Origin: Cardiocondyla obscurior
Lineage: Eukaryota > Arthropoda > Insecta > Hymenoptera > Formicidae
Direction: 5' to 3'
Assembly (NCBI RefSeq): GCF_019399895.1
Contig: NC_091875.1
Span: 5,642,001-5,706,000, forward strand
Length of the DNA: 64,000 nucleotides
Shown here piece after piece: positions 24,860 through 38,308 of the stretch. The notes below the pieces were generated by a model. The model was not told the origin of the DNA. It saw nothing but the letters and a program-made list of their open reading frames with translations, and did not search any database. A program made the position numbers and the translations under genes. Every line of letters begins with the position of its first letter. Position 1 is the stretch's first letter.

Positions 24860-24894
24860 GCGGTGTACGCCCGCTTCGTTTTCGCGTACACCGC
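24860..24894. repeat. 11-bp perfect inverted repeat
   Basis: gcggtgtacgc (24860-24870) and gcgtacaccgc (24884-24894), 13-nt loop. The left arm can also pair within itself (cgaagcg/cgcttcg). Confidence 0.65.
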
Positions 24895-27800
24895 GTACGT
24901 CGTGAAAACGCGAAGAGACGTGTGAGCAATCGATCGTTTACAGAGATGACATTATCTTTCCTCACGCAAATACGGGACACGATCGAGGCAGGTGTCGTCA
25001 CGTGCAGGTGAGCGTGCTCGTCATCGGCTCGATCCTACGTGCATTCCCCGGTGGTCATCGGCGATTAACGATCGTTAATACACCTAAATCACGCAGAAAC
25101 GACGTGCGACTATTCAGGCGCGACTCAATGGAAAACAACGGGAGTTACGAACGCATCCGCCTTCGAAGGGGAGTCCGAAGGATGCTCGGCCGCGAACTAA
25201 TCGGCCGAGGGAATGCCAGGGGATACACTGATCGATATTATTTAATTATTTTAACTCCGTACGGCGTCATTCGGTACGAATGCCGGAGGAAAACTCGAGG
25301 AGGAAGCTAGAGTAGTTGGGGTTACGCAATGCGCGATTTCCAATTGTCGCGAATCGGTTTGCCGAGGCCGGCCGGACGAAACGAATAAGATGATGTATCC
25401 GAGACTGGAGTAGGCGATTTTATATTTGATTTTCTTATTTGATAGACGCTCTACTTGTTAACGCGATTGGTAACGACGATCGGGAGAGGCTGCGCGATTA
25501 CATCGCTCGAACGATTACCGTCGATGAAACTGGATTTCCGATTCCCTCGTCTTGCAGCGCGCGAATGTCAGTTTTGTTATATAATACGCGATTGTGTTTC
25601 CTCTAACGTGAGCCGTGGGGGCGTAAGATTGACATAATTCCGAATGATGATATTGCATTCCGCGCTGCTGAAGAATAATGAACGTATCGTGAATCACGTA
25701 CGAGCGACAGGCTGATGAAAACTTACGATTTCCATCGATAATTTCCGCTGATAATGAAGTTAAATTAAAGAATGTAATTACGACTGAAATTACCGTGATG
25801 TAATTAATAAAATAAAAGATCTTGTTAAAAGTATATTAAATCATATAAACGTGCAAAGAACTAAGAACGATTTTTTTTTTTTTAACAATATGTATTCACC
25901 AGTGATGGATTCGCGAAATATTGAAATTAATATTCGGCAAAATGTTTGTCGTAATATTCGGCAGATAAATTCTCATACAGCGAGTGGTACCACGTAGAGG
26001 TAAGATGTACGAAGCTCAACAAATAAAAACTAAGCTGACATTTACTCTCACGACGCCAGACTCAAAATCTAACATGTCATTTTCAAAGAGAGACACCTTT
26101 TCGCGAAATAAAACTAATTGCAAATTTAAATACATATATATTTTTTTTTTAAGACTATTAAATGGAATAAAAATTTTTTTGTTTCCGTTTTTAGATTACA
26201 TTATATTTTGTTTTATTTAAATTACTATGTGTGCTAGCGTGTGCGATAGATTGAACTCCTGGCATCGATTTCTCAGCATTTATTTTCGCGGGACGCAGGC
26301 TCTCGTTTGTAAAAAGAAGTGGTACCGCCATCTTCTGATAAGAGTTTGCAACAAAAGATTTGCACGTCGATGGATAAGAAACCACCGATAAGAATAACGT
26401 CGATAAAGTAGACGGTCTTGTCAGTCGGTATAAAAAATAAGAGAGAGAGATAAAACGCACGAATTTTGTAACACAAAAATCTGTTCAATTTTTTAATAAA
26501 TTTTATCAATCACATATATATGTCTGTCTTCATCTTTTTTATCCCTCCCTTGCAAAATAAATACTTCTACCTTTCCGCAACTACGCATTAAACAAGAGCA
26601 AAAAATAACATATCTCTAATTTAATTCAAGATACGAGTCTTCGGAAAGTTTCGTCAATTAATCTTTAATAACTGTTACTGAGCCCGTTAATTTTTAATAG
26701 CTAAACGTTATATAAGAACATAAGAACGTTTCTTCGATTGCGCTCGTTATTGAACTCCCGACTAGTTCGCGTCTCCGAATTTTTCTCTTTTTTTTTTTCC
26801 CGTATAAGAATAGACGGTTCTTCGAATTCCCGACGCAAGATTCGCAAATGCGTGCGTACTGTCCAAGAGCGAGGCGGTCTGCTGTCACGTGTAGGCTCAT
26901 CTGCGTGTCAAGCAGACGAAAATACTCGTCGCTCTGTTAAAAGTTTCCCCCCCAGCGAATTGCTAACGGATAACGTGGGTGACCGTGTTTTACGTAAACT
27001 GCACGCGTTCCGTCGTATCTGGAGCAATTTTGCGCGATAGCGATGTACATCAGCGCGGACAAAATAACTGGCGTAATGCCCATTATCTTATCGTTCCGGA
27101 GCTTGTCTCGCGTGCATAAAAAAAAAAAAAATTCGCGTATTTTACATTTAATGAAATATGCGACAGTATACAACACCACCGTCGGGTACGACCCTCTGCG
27201 TTAAATATACTACGAATCACATTACGCAAATACGCGTTACGCTTAACTGGACATCATCGCTCGAAGGCCGAAGAAGTTTTCCCGTGACATTACAAGACGA
27301 TCGAAGTCGCGCGCGCTAGAATTTCTCCGACACAAAGAAAAAGCAACGGATGGTTCAACGCCGCGTGCAGGCTATCGGGATTACGAAGCGGGACGTTCCG
27401 ATGCTCCGCGCGAGTTTTGCGCGGCGTGGAAAATTTTTATTGCCATCCCCGGCGAGATGCGCGCAATCAGTCTCGACCGATTTGCAGGGGAGAGACAAAA
27501 TGATAAAGATCGCAATAGAGAGAACACGCAGGTCTGCAATTATTTCATTGTGCGACGTGACGTCAACGAGTTTGTCGGCCAATCGCGAGGGAGAAGAGGC
27601 GAGCGAACCCCAAGGCAAAATCGGCGAATGAATCGGTATCAGCGCGGGCTCAATTAAAATTGATTTCGCGATCGTGGGCGACGGGAGGAGACCGACCCTT
27701 CACCTTCGGCAATGACGATTAATTACGACCGTCAGACGTCGCGCGATAAAAATTCTGATCGAACCACAATTTGACCCTTAATTTGATCCTTAGAGACTTT

Positions 27801-30800
27801 AACCATGAAACGTTACGTGAAATCAATATTATATATAATTGCACTCGATTAAAAGCTACACGTTTCGTTTCCGAAGCGAAAGCTTTGAGAAAAGCCGACC
27901 GCAAATTTTTTTCCAAAAATTAAAAGCGCAATTTTATTGCTCTCATTCCAATTAAGACTACGATTTATAAAGAAGATTTCTATGATACGCAATTACGAGA
28001 GGATGCGATTTGCAGGGAGTCGACCGTTTACGGATATTCGTATCCGTTGCAGATTGCGTGTAATCATTCTCCTCGCAGTGATTCCGCGAAGACGTGAATC
28101 ACACTCTGCAAACCCGACAGATAAGAAGCGCCTACTCGAATTAATAATAGCCAAAATTATCTGGACCAATTCGCGAACCGATAACGAGCGTATGCTGGCC
28201 GCTGCGAAGGAGGAACAAGCCGGGCGGAATCATTACAATTGCTAAGCAGCAAAATTAATTAGCTGCAAGCTGCACGCCGCTTCGTAGAATATTAAATAAT
28301 CGTGATTGTTTGCGTAACACTGTTAAGTAATACCGAGTGGGATTCTCAGACCTGCACCGCGAGCAATTCTCTTTAATAGGCTGAGATATGAAATAATTAA
28401 GTGCGTTTATGTTTTGCTAGTATATCTTTTTCGAGAGAGAGATAAGACGCGACACTTATGCCCGGGGTAAATTTATTATATTATATCCAACAGCTTCGGT
28501 AACCTTCAGCATCCCAATTCGTCACCTCGATATTCTCAGATAATTACGAAACTTAATAGATACAATTGCGTGCAAGTATCAATAACTGCGCTCTAATTTA
28601 CGGACGCCACACGAGGTTCTGCCGCGACTCTGCCCGGTAAATACGCAATCTGCAACGATAGGAATGTTGCCAAAGCGGATGTTGATATACGAGTCGCTAA
28701 CAAAGGTAAAAGTAGTTCCACTTTCCGCCCGATCGATCGTGGATCGTGCCAATACGCGGCAGCGCTTTATAAATCCCTCGAATCGTCGTCTGCAAATTTA
28801 TTCTTTACCTCTAATTAATTAATTCTCTCTTGATGGAATTTTTTTTCCGCTCAAATGTTTGCGAATATAATATTTGCCGGTAATAAAATTTATTCTATTT
28901 CATCAAATTTTATTCGCGTGTGATTCGTCACGTTGCCTCGGCCGTCGATAAATCACGCGTGGAAAGTAAACCTGACAACGATTAAAATAATAATAAAATC
29001 GTGCAGGTGATGGACGGTTGAATGATTAAAGCCTCGCCGCGTTAATGCGGAGCCAAAGTCCACGAAATGCGTGGCGTTACGTCATCGACGGGGTCTCGAG
29101 TGCGGGGCGAAGTGTACGTGAGAGCGGACAGTCGATCGCGTCAATATTTAAAATTTAATATTCGTCACGATTATTTTTATTCGGCCTGAGATTTCGAGAT
29201 CGCTTGCGACGCGATTCGCGAGCCGCAGTTCGAAAGCCGGCTCCGAGAACCCGGGTTGAGAACCGGCTTGCTCGGTCGAGCCCCTCGACCGACAGTCAAT
29301 CTACCCAATCAGTGGCTTTCTCGCTGTGACGTCGCAGTCATCAAGTCATTAAGTGCAAGCGGGTTTATTCGTCGGGTCGCGCGGTGCTCATTACGGGACG
29401 CTCTATTGATAAATCGGTCAAAGTCACGTATATTGTTCCAATCGTTGCGGCAATCGAGCGTCACCGGATCGCTAAACAATGTCATTAGAAATGTAACTGT
29501 TAAATTAGTCGCTCACGTCAATCTCTTTCTACAATCATCCAATAGCGGGCCCTCCGATCGAACTGAAATTCGTTTCGTAAACCGCTTTCGAAATAGATGA
29601 TGAAAACGGATAATAGCGAGACGGAGCTTTCGAATAAATAATCTTTCAAGAAATCGTCAACTCTTTAAGTTGCTTGCTCGAAAGCCACCAAAGGTTAATT
29701 ACTAGACTAATTCTTTTTTTTTTTTGAGAGAGAGAGGAGAGTAAATTAAGAATGTGTTCTTGCAAAGTGGAAGCTGAATTAATTCACGATATCGACAGTC
29801 GATTGATACGTCGACGCGAAACGATTCATTTACATTAAACGGAAGTACGTGACGCGATTCGAAATTTCCGTAAACAATTGGATAACCGACGTAATTGCAG
29901 CGGAGATTCTCCGTGCGATATTCGCGGCGGGAATATCATTGTCTCCAATGACGCGAGGTAATCGTGCAAGTTGACGTCAACGAATGCGATTTCCGATAGC
30001 GAACTGCGCGTTAACGGCCGTCGTGTACGCAAATTACGTCGATAAAAATTGTTAAAAAATATAAGGACCTTTTATTACGCGTAAAACGGAACGCCAGAGC
30101 GGCTGAGAAAATAACGTGTTTACAGCAGCTGAAATTTGTCATGCAATCCATTTAAGTATCCCAAAAGGGGGAGGGAGGGAGAGTCCAGCGGCAGACTGGT
30201 TATCGCGTGGGTTCCGATATGAGAACCACTCGAGGCGAGCCCCTCGTTCGACCAGCTGGGTCGCCAATCGCGCGCAATTTCGCTACCAACGCCTACGGAA
30301 TCGGCGAATCGCCGGCGTAGGCTCGACCTGGCACCTTGCACCACGCAGCGGCTTTCTCTCCTGCCGCCGTCGCGACCAACCGCGAGAATTCCGAACCGAT
30401 AATCGAGTCGCGCGAACTTTGGAGCAAGATATCGCCGTATCGCGCTGCGACAATAAGCTCGCGCTTGCTCGTCACCGCGGGCTGTGACGACACGCGTACG
30501 CTCCCGTTGACATTGGCGCGATAACGAAGGTACGTCACCACGTGACGCAACCGCGGAGATCGAAGGTACGCACCGACCGGATGATGGAATTCCTCGCGAT
30601 GTTGCGTGCGCGGAACGGGTTCTCCGAAACGGGGATTACCGGAGGCTGCGTCGCGAAGAGCGGCGGACAGAGTTTTTACTACCGATTGATATGTCCTTAA
30701 TGCAAACCGTTATCGAGCGATAAAGCGTGTATCGCAAGTGAATCATGCACTAATTGATTTGTATATCTTCGACGCGAAGGCTTAGTTTCAGAATTTTGCC

Positions 30801-33493
30801 TCCTCCCGTCGAATAATCTCTCAGTCCATCCGTATCGCGCGTTAATTCCCAGAATGATGAGATTGCAACACGATCCGCGAAGGTTAAGCAAACTGCAATT
30901 TTGCGGAGATTCTCTCCTCCTCTTTCCTCCGGAAAAAAAAAGAAAAGAAAAAAGAATATATATAAGAAAAAAAAAAAAAAAAAGAAATCTAGTCGATCGC
31001 GGATCTAAATAATTCTCCACGTAAAAGTCGTGATAAATCGCGGAAAACGCGTCGGGTGGCATCTTTATGCGGGTGAAATTCCCTCGCGATTGATATACAG
31101 AGTCGCGGTTCGTTATTCAAGAAATTACCCAATCGGCGACTGCGCTTTTGCATCGCCGCGGACAAAGCAACGTCCGTTTTCGCTGACGCAGCGCTCGCGC
31201 GGCTGCCGACGCACGTTATATTCGCGTTCTAAACAAAAACTAAAAATAAGAAATCCGTCCTGACTATGTCACGTGAAAAAGGATCGGCCCGACGGATATT
31301 TAAAAGCTCCAGGGTGCTACGCCAGCTTGGAGACGATTAAATGGAATTCGAGCGTGCGAAAAGACGCGCGAGAAGCCGCCTTCTCTCTCCGCTTCTATTT
31401 ATCTGGCCGTGAAATGACGTCGCCATGGCGTGATCCGCGTCGATGGTATATTAGGAAATACGTTGCGCTTCGCGTTAACTCGTCTAATAATATCGCGCGG
31501 CCCTGTAACTCGCTCAGATAGGTCGACATCAATCCTGGCACCGCGTCAACTTTGGCATACGAAATGCAACGGCCTCCTTCTCCGTTCGCAAACCGCGTTA
31601 ATTTCGGCCGTATTGGCCACTCATTCACGCCCTCGACGCTTCGACCGCCGCTATTAAACGTTCACCAACGCTCCGCTTCAACCCACCCCCTCCGGAGAAA
31701 AAAATCAGACGTGGCAGGGATGAAGGAAATCGTTCGCGAAGCGGTCGCAAAAAAAAATATCAGAGCAACAGCCCCGGGAATCAACGCCGCTAAATGTGGA
31801 GCGAATATTGGAATTTATGGGTCGAACGACTGCTCGTTATCTGAAATAGCACGATAATTCTTCAGTGGGGACTTTTTTACTTGTCGACGAAAATATATAG
31901 AGATAGATATTTTCTGTGATATTACGACTCTGTGATGGTCAAGAATCACATTGTTGTGCGTTATTTTGTAGAGAGTTCTGCCGTTTCTTAATTATTTCAA
32001 AGTAAACCGATCGCAGCGATTACAATTTTAATTATAATATAATTTTACCTGTACAGATCTTTTTTTATTTTATTTTATTTCTTTTTTGTTACGAGAGGAA
32101 AATTTGCGCAACAAATGATGCGGAAAATCGCGATCTGCTAATGTCGCACCGTGTTTCGCGGCTAGTAGCGTCGTTTAGCATCCTTCGCAGATGCCGTGAA
32201 ATTGATTCGCGCCTAATTCAAACTGGTTCACTGGCTTTGACACGAGGCACAGTAGGTTTCCGCTCGCGAATCAATGTCACGCGCGCTAATTCGTCCGAGG
32301 AGATAACAGAAACTCCAATTCGAGATCTTAGTTCGCCGATAAGTGTAAGGCCGGGGCGCTGCGGCGGCGCACGGATGATTCCGGGTTAATTACAATAATC
32401 CGTCTTTTTCCGGCTCTCGCGACGAATGTAAATCGAAGCCTTCGACCGGCTACGTCCGAGAAGCGCCCGTCAATGGCGACATTCGAAAGGACACTGGGTG
32501 CCAATGACATCACGTCCGCCGTCCTTCGGCGGGCACGCGCGCGAAATGGAATTTCAGATGGGAACACGACGGCGTGACTTCCACGTTGGTTATTTCTTAA
32601 CAACATCTCAATTTTCGCTTTCCTGAACGGCATTGCTTTTCCCTTAGTAACGTAACGCGGAGTCAACAGTTGCGTCTAAAAATACGCGCGTCCGCAACTA
32701 TCCCGATCGCGGCGGGGAATCCGTTGCATTTCGCGAGAAAGATCGAGTGTTTTGCATTAACTTTTAGCCCGCGCGAGCCGAAGGAAACACAAGTTTCTCG
32801 CGTGGTGTATCGAGGACAGCGCGGTTTAGATCACGCAATTTCACCGTGAAATTCAACACAATATTACGGGACGAAAAATACAAATTAAATTGCAACATCT
32901 TTTTTAAAATCAAAAAATTTAAAGTTATCGCAAAAGCTTTTCGTTCAATTTTTATATAATATACGCTCGAGATATTTGTCCCCAGGTTCAAAATTTAATC
33001 CCGACGCATCAGTCGTAACTTTCCGCTCTTTAATTACTGGTCGGTTCATTTAGTGCGTTATTATGTAACGCGTAGGAATATGCCTCATTAGACACCCGCT
33101 TACGCACACAGACGCGGGATGAAGCCGACGTGCTCGCGGAGGCGTTCGGAATTTTCTAGACACGTGCTAATTTGTAACGCGACTCTTCTCCGGTTTAAAA
33201 CATGAAACGTACCTTCGCATTCTCCTCAGCGTGCAGCAGGCGGAGGGCAGCGCTTGTTTACGTGGGAGAAAAAAATAAGAAAAAAAGAAGTCCAGGTATT
33301 CACTAAAATTTTCGCGGGCACTATCGGCGTTTACCGCGAAAAGGAATTGCGAGTCGCGGGCACAAGACTCGAACCGGATCGGATTTTTAATCGCGGCTTC
33401 GCTGACGAAACCGACCTGCCTCCTTTATCGCGAAAGGAGACGCGAAAAACGTCGGGGACCTCACGATGGTGCCGCGTTACGTATGTGACTGGC

Positions 33494-33546
33494 AGACTCG
33501 CTCGTGCGAGTGGTATCCGAGACTGCCTCGCGCACGAGTTGGAGTC
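33494..33546. repeat. Hairpin with two alternative folds
   Basis: gactc and ctcgtgcg pair with cgcacgag and gagtc across a small bulge; alternatively ggcagactcg pairs with cgagactgcc (9 of 10). Confidence 0.4.
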
Positions 33547-33870
33547 TCTCCGCTTCCACCACCCAGCTGCCGAATCAGGGCCGAACTCGGTCGTACAAAG
33601 TGAACAAGGCACGGAACACGCGCTGGTGTTACGAACGATCTCGCAATTCGCATTACCGCGGAAAAGATAGCCTCTCGCGCTCCCCCGAATCGAAAATACC
33701 TTCCGCTCGCAACTAATCGCGGAACCTCGCCGAGAAAAAGGGACTTCCAGCGATGATTAAAGAGCGCGAAGGACCGTCGGTTAACTTTGACGATACGTCG
33801 AAGTTGGCCCGGTCGCCTACTTTCTTCTCGTTCCTCAAACAAGACCGATTAATGGTTTCTTTACTTAGTT

Positions 33871-33894
33871 AAAAAAAAAAAAAAAAAAAAAAAA
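33871..33894. repeat. Poly(A) tract, 24 nt
   Basis: Uninterrupted A24, the longest homopolymer I noted in the window. Confidence 0.9.
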
Positions 33895-34807
33895 GAACGC
33901 GTCTGTCGTGTAAAGAAATACGCTACCTGCACTCGAGTTTTGAGACCAATTTGTCATGCTTCTTTGAAATCCGACGAGGAGACACAAAGTCGGATCCTTG
34001 ACGACTCGAACTAAAAGGCTTTACGAAGATCTAGACGTAGTTTTCGTGTCTCTTACATGAATGTGATGAATATTTGTTTGGGTCCGAGGTTCAAGACGTT
34101 ATTCAATTAAAAATGTCAACGCGAATAAAACGTCTTGGTCGATAAGGAAATAGAATAAAAACAAGACCGTATGTATGATGTAAATTTTTTCATGGTTGAC
34201 TAAGATCAGGAGAAAAAAAGTGATCTTTTGGTAAACGGAGCGACCCGGAATGAACTGGTTTAAACGTATCGGTTTACGTATTTTTATATAACGAAGCATC
34301 ACGTTCGATTGCCGGCCAACGCGTGTGCGTGATAGGCGCGTAGCCGGACGAAGTTCAACGGAGAGCGGCGACAACCGTAGCACGTGTTCATTCACTTTGC
34401 GCCCGGAATTACGTGGAGGGGAAACCTTTAACCTTTGGCTATTTTCGCGTTCGATTCGGCATATCTTCGGAATTATTTGCGCGCGACTGTCTCCCGTGTC
34501 AGAAGAAAAAACGACAAAAAAAAAACAAAAAAAGAATCGCGTGGACTGTCGGTTGCTGGTAAGCTCGCGATCGGAGCACCTTATCGGAGTCGTCAATTGG
34601 CGACATTATAAACGGAATTGACATGTTCGTACAGTAATAACTTAGTCGCAGATCGACTTTGCGTGAAAACTATCTCGGTTTGTTGTGCGGTTAACCGCGG
34701 AGATACGCTACGCGTTCTAGTGCAATCACCGCCATAAATTTCTAAACGCATATTAAATGAATACGAAAATAAGACACACTTAATGATATTACATACACGT
34801 TTGCACG

Positions 34808-34828
34808 ATGGAATATTTCATATTCCAT
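34808..34828. repeat. 9-bp perfect hairpin
   Basis: atggaatat, loop ttc, atattccat. Confidence 0.6.
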
Positions 34829-36548
34829 TCGCGCGACTTTAATTTTCTTATTGTCGGAAAAATAAAATTTTATTTTCTTAAAAGCGCGATATTAATCATT
34901 TTTATCATTTTATAATTCTCGTATTCACATTTCATTTGTTTGCGATTATTATTAATTTATTTGCACATTTTAACGATCTGTCAGTGAAGCTCGTACCGAT
35001 CCTTGATAATTTTAATACGCTTTCGCTCGAGCAAAACGCGCAGTTTTTACAAACAGCCCCGTTAAAAAATTGCATCTTAATTGCATTCCAGTGGCGAGTG
35101 TTTCAAAAATAATAAACATGTTATTCCGTTTAGTCGATTAAAATTCACTCTTATCGTTATTAATTAGTAGAAAAAAAAAATTAAGCAGCACGCAGAGAAT
35201 GATCGAGCGGAGATATAGGTCGCGTGAGAAATGCAATTAAAAGATCACCTCGGGAGTTTCTGCAAATCGCTATCGATCAGCCGATCAATCTATTCGAGAA
35301 AAAAAAAACCTTTGCACGTACCGTAACCTTGGATTTCTTTCCGTTGCGTCCTCAACCTTGACGCACACAACCGGGTCGGGCAACACGCAATAAAAACGAA
35401 CTTTCTTCACAGTCCGATTGACTCGTTGAATGAAAAAACCGCGCACTCGACTCTCGCCGTAGCAACCGGTCTTCGAAACTCAGACGCGTCGACGGAAATC
35501 GAATGCTTCGGTCCCACGAATTTTCCGCGAGTTCTTTTAACGCGAGACGTACCGACGCAACAAGCAATCGCCCAAGAAAAACCGCTTTATTTCTATTCTC
35601 TAAAACGCTTAATTTTTAATAAAAAAAAAAAGAAAAATTCTCTTCTTATTTTTGCCTTGGATATCTTTTCTTTTGTCTTCGCCAAGTGACAAGTGTCGGC
35701 TTATCGAGTATCGGTTGCGGCGTTTTTTTTTTCTTCTTTTTTTTTTCCTTTTTTAAACCGGCGTGCGATAGCGTGACCGTATCAGCGAACAAATGCGAAG
35801 GACCTCGTGTGAAACTCGGTTCGACGATAGTGCACGATGCTACGCGACAACGATACGCACACAAAGAAGGAAACGCGCACGTCCGCGAGCGAACTGCAGA
35901 GATGTCGATGCGCCGACGTTCGATCGTGGACTAACGCACCGGGGACCGCCAATCGTCTTATAAGTGCCATATAATCATCGCCGACGTCGGCAATTATCAC
36001 GACCGCGACGTCGCGGATTATACAATTAATATTACGCGACAATAACGGATTACAAAGGCCGAGGTACCGTTCACGTACGGGCGCTAAGTATTTCGATCAT
36101 GGGAAGGCGCCGGGCAGCCGAATCAGGTGCGAGATCGTTACGCAATCCCTTTGTACGGTGCGCCGCGTGAGCTTCGTTTTTTTTTTCTTTCAAGAAAGTG
36201 CACAATAATGTGGTATCTGCCTGCATCGCGTGTCACGAGACGCGTGCACGCGTCGTGAATACCTCCGGGTACGGACGTGTCTGATACGAAGATATATTTG
36301 CGGATTTATCGCGCGGCCGGCTGGAAAGAGCACGTATCGACTGCGACGCATTGAATCCGAATTTCTAGAGCACACATAGAGGCGCGTGAAAACGAATTTT
36401 CTAGAGCGGAGTGCCTATCAACGCGACGCGCGACAATGGACCGCTTAATTAAATTTTTCGCAAACCCTAAGAAAATAAAATGGGGCACAATTTACTACCG
36501 CGATTAACGTCAGCGGGGTTTCTGAACGTCGCTGCTGGAAAACCACTG

Positions 36549-36568
36549 ATTGAGGCTCGAGCCTCAAT
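36549..36568. repeat. 20-bp perfect palindrome
   Basis: attgaggctcgagcctcaat, no spacer. Confidence 0.85.
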
Positions 36569-36886
36569 TTTTGCCGCGGATTTTTCGACGATTAATTTTC
36601 CCGACGGCCTTTGTACTTTCCCGCGGATGCAATCGCGGCTCTCAGGCGCGATTACGCGATTATTCACTCGCAGGTATTCCTATTTTGATCGGATCCGGCA
36701 GGTGACTCAGGTGAACAGATAGAACTTCGCCGGCGGGATAGAACCATCGCGAGAGCGCCGTTGTTTCCCGAGAATCGCGCGAAACACGCCGCGGATGCAT
36801 TTCGGACTCCCGTGCGGAAAGTTTTCTTCTCGTAAACGTTCCCGCGATTAAACGGCCGGGTCATCGGAGAATTACCTCATCTTTTT

Positions 36887-36910
36887 CTCTCTCTCTCTCT
36901 CTCTCTCTCT
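36887..36910. repeat. (CT)12 microsatellite
   Basis: Uninterrupted CT dinucleotides, just left of the inverted-repeat element at 36945. Confidence 0.9.
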
Positions 36911-36944
36911 TGCGCGACGAGTCCGTTCGCCGGCAAGGTTAATA

Positions 36945-37072
36945 CCGAGGGATAAACCGCTGACTAAAATCTGTACATTAACGCCTATTAAAGCCTAAAA
37001 ATGGCCACCAATGCCCACTAGCGCATCGAATCTATACGCCGCAAAAAAAAAAGTTCAGCGTTTATCCCTCGG
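36945..37072. mobile_element. MITE-like element with terminal inverted repeats
   Basis: Left end ccgagggataaaccgctga (36945-36963) matches the reverse complement of the right end tcagcgtttatccctcgg (37055-37072) except for a one-base insertion. The interior is about 90 bp with an A-run. No transposase. Flanks are ttaata and ttagta, so a target-site duplication is uncertain. Confidence 0.45.
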
Positions 37073-37765
37073 TTAGTACAGACGGCGGGCTTGCGTGAGC
37101 TTACACTCACGCGCTCACGCACACGACCTCGCGCCATGTATGCATAAAACTCGAACGTGATTAGCCCGATCAATTACACGCTTCGATCGCAGACGGTAGA
37201 ATAATCAACTACTACGTCGTCGCGTTCTCGACACCACGAATAATCTCTCGAGCGTTTCGAATGGATAATGAAATTGCATATAAATTAGAAATGCAGTGCG
37301 ATCACTCGCTGTCCCACCCTACGCCGCCCTTCGACGAAGCTGGCAGTTTCGTATGCAATTTATTCACGTGTTAATTAATTTTTTCTTTTTTTTTTTCCTC
37401 AACGCGAGTACTTCAATTTAAAGTCTACGTACGCGTCCCGGAATATGATAAACTGATAATCTTTTTAATTTCAATGTTCAAAGAATAAAAGATTCTTCTT
37501 TAATCGTACACGTTGCGTAACAATGAAATGGAATGCGCTCGTTTATCTTAAAGTTATTGTATGTTTTACTTTTGTTCTTTTTTATTTTATTTAATCGGGC
37601 CTATATAATATTATAATCTACGTGCGGGTTGTTTGAATAGTTCGAGGATCTAATTGCGCAACTTTTGAGTGCGCACGAGCAGAATAACAGATAACAGCTG
37701 GCTGCGTAATGAAAAATAACGACCGGTGTAAAAAAACAGTGCTCGGTAATAACCGGATCACTCAC

Positions 37766-37907
37766 CTGGATCTAACGAGATGATACCGGTCGAGCTTCTT
37801 GCTGATCGGCTCGCGACGATGCTTTTGGTGGAACTGGTGATTCTGATTAGTGCGCTGCCCGCTGCAACTCAGGCAACGGCGAGCTCCTTGCCAAACAACC
37901 AGCATCA
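37766..37907 (-). CDS. Treh: Possible alternative first coding exon of trehalase (no signal peptide)
   Basis: On the minus strand a good acceptor (cttttgcag at 37908-37916) and donor (gtgagt at 37765-37760) bound 142 nt. An ATG at 37905 opens a frame of 46 codons plus two bases without stops: begins MLVVWQGARRCLSCSG and ends LDRYHLVRS. It ends with AG, exactly the phase needed to join trehalase exon 2 (AG+T, Ser, then EVYCHG). The peptide is basic and has no signal-peptide core, so the product would differ from the secreted or membrane form. Drosophila is reported to have trehalase isoforms with and without a signal peptide. It could instead be a 5' UTR exon. The link to Treh is inferred from phase and strand only. 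Confidence 0.5.
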
Positions 37908-38250
37908 CTGCAAAAGATAAAAATAAAATTATTAATAACGATAATTAATTGCGTAAATGCGTAGTTGACAAGACTAGGTAACGTAAAGAAACAAAGATTA
38001 TTATCAGAGCTGTTAATTCTTTCGCTTTCTTGGCTTGAAAATTGTTAAGTATGCACGAAATAAAAAGGGACACGTTAACCGGCGTGATATTTGCGAAGTT
38101 CTAATCTTTAGATTGCGAGTATAGAGTCGCGTGCTCGTCCATTGATCCGGTTCACCCTTTGTCTGCCAGGAGAGAAACGTTACTCCGTTCGCGGAACGAA
38201 TGAACGGACTTGAAATCGAACGGAGCGAGACGAGAATCTCGGAACGTTGC

Positions 38251-38255
<5 letters not shown>

Positions 38256-38294
<39 letters not shown>

Positions 38295-38308
38295 TTTTTT
38301 TTTTTTTT
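38256..38308. repeat. (TA)n followed by T18
   Basis: About 17 TA units and then an 18-nt T run; likely length-variable. Confidence 0.9.

Larger units (their letters stand above)
17401..37765. other. Long CpG-rich stretch without recognised genes
   Basis: If the 37.9-kb exon belongs to trehalase this is intron; otherwise it is upstream intergenic DNA. Many open frames of 60-285 codons exist on both strands because CpG-rich sequence is poor in stops, but none shows a conserved motif and most are Arg/Ser-rich. It holds palindromes and hairpins listed separately (18234, 21026, 24860, 33494, 34808, 36549, 36945) and microsatellites. Confidence 0.55.

Noticed and set aside
38256..38308. (TA)n plus T18 as a mobile-element tail
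   Set aside because: A simple microsatellite next to a homopolymer explains it; no target duplication or element body is visible.
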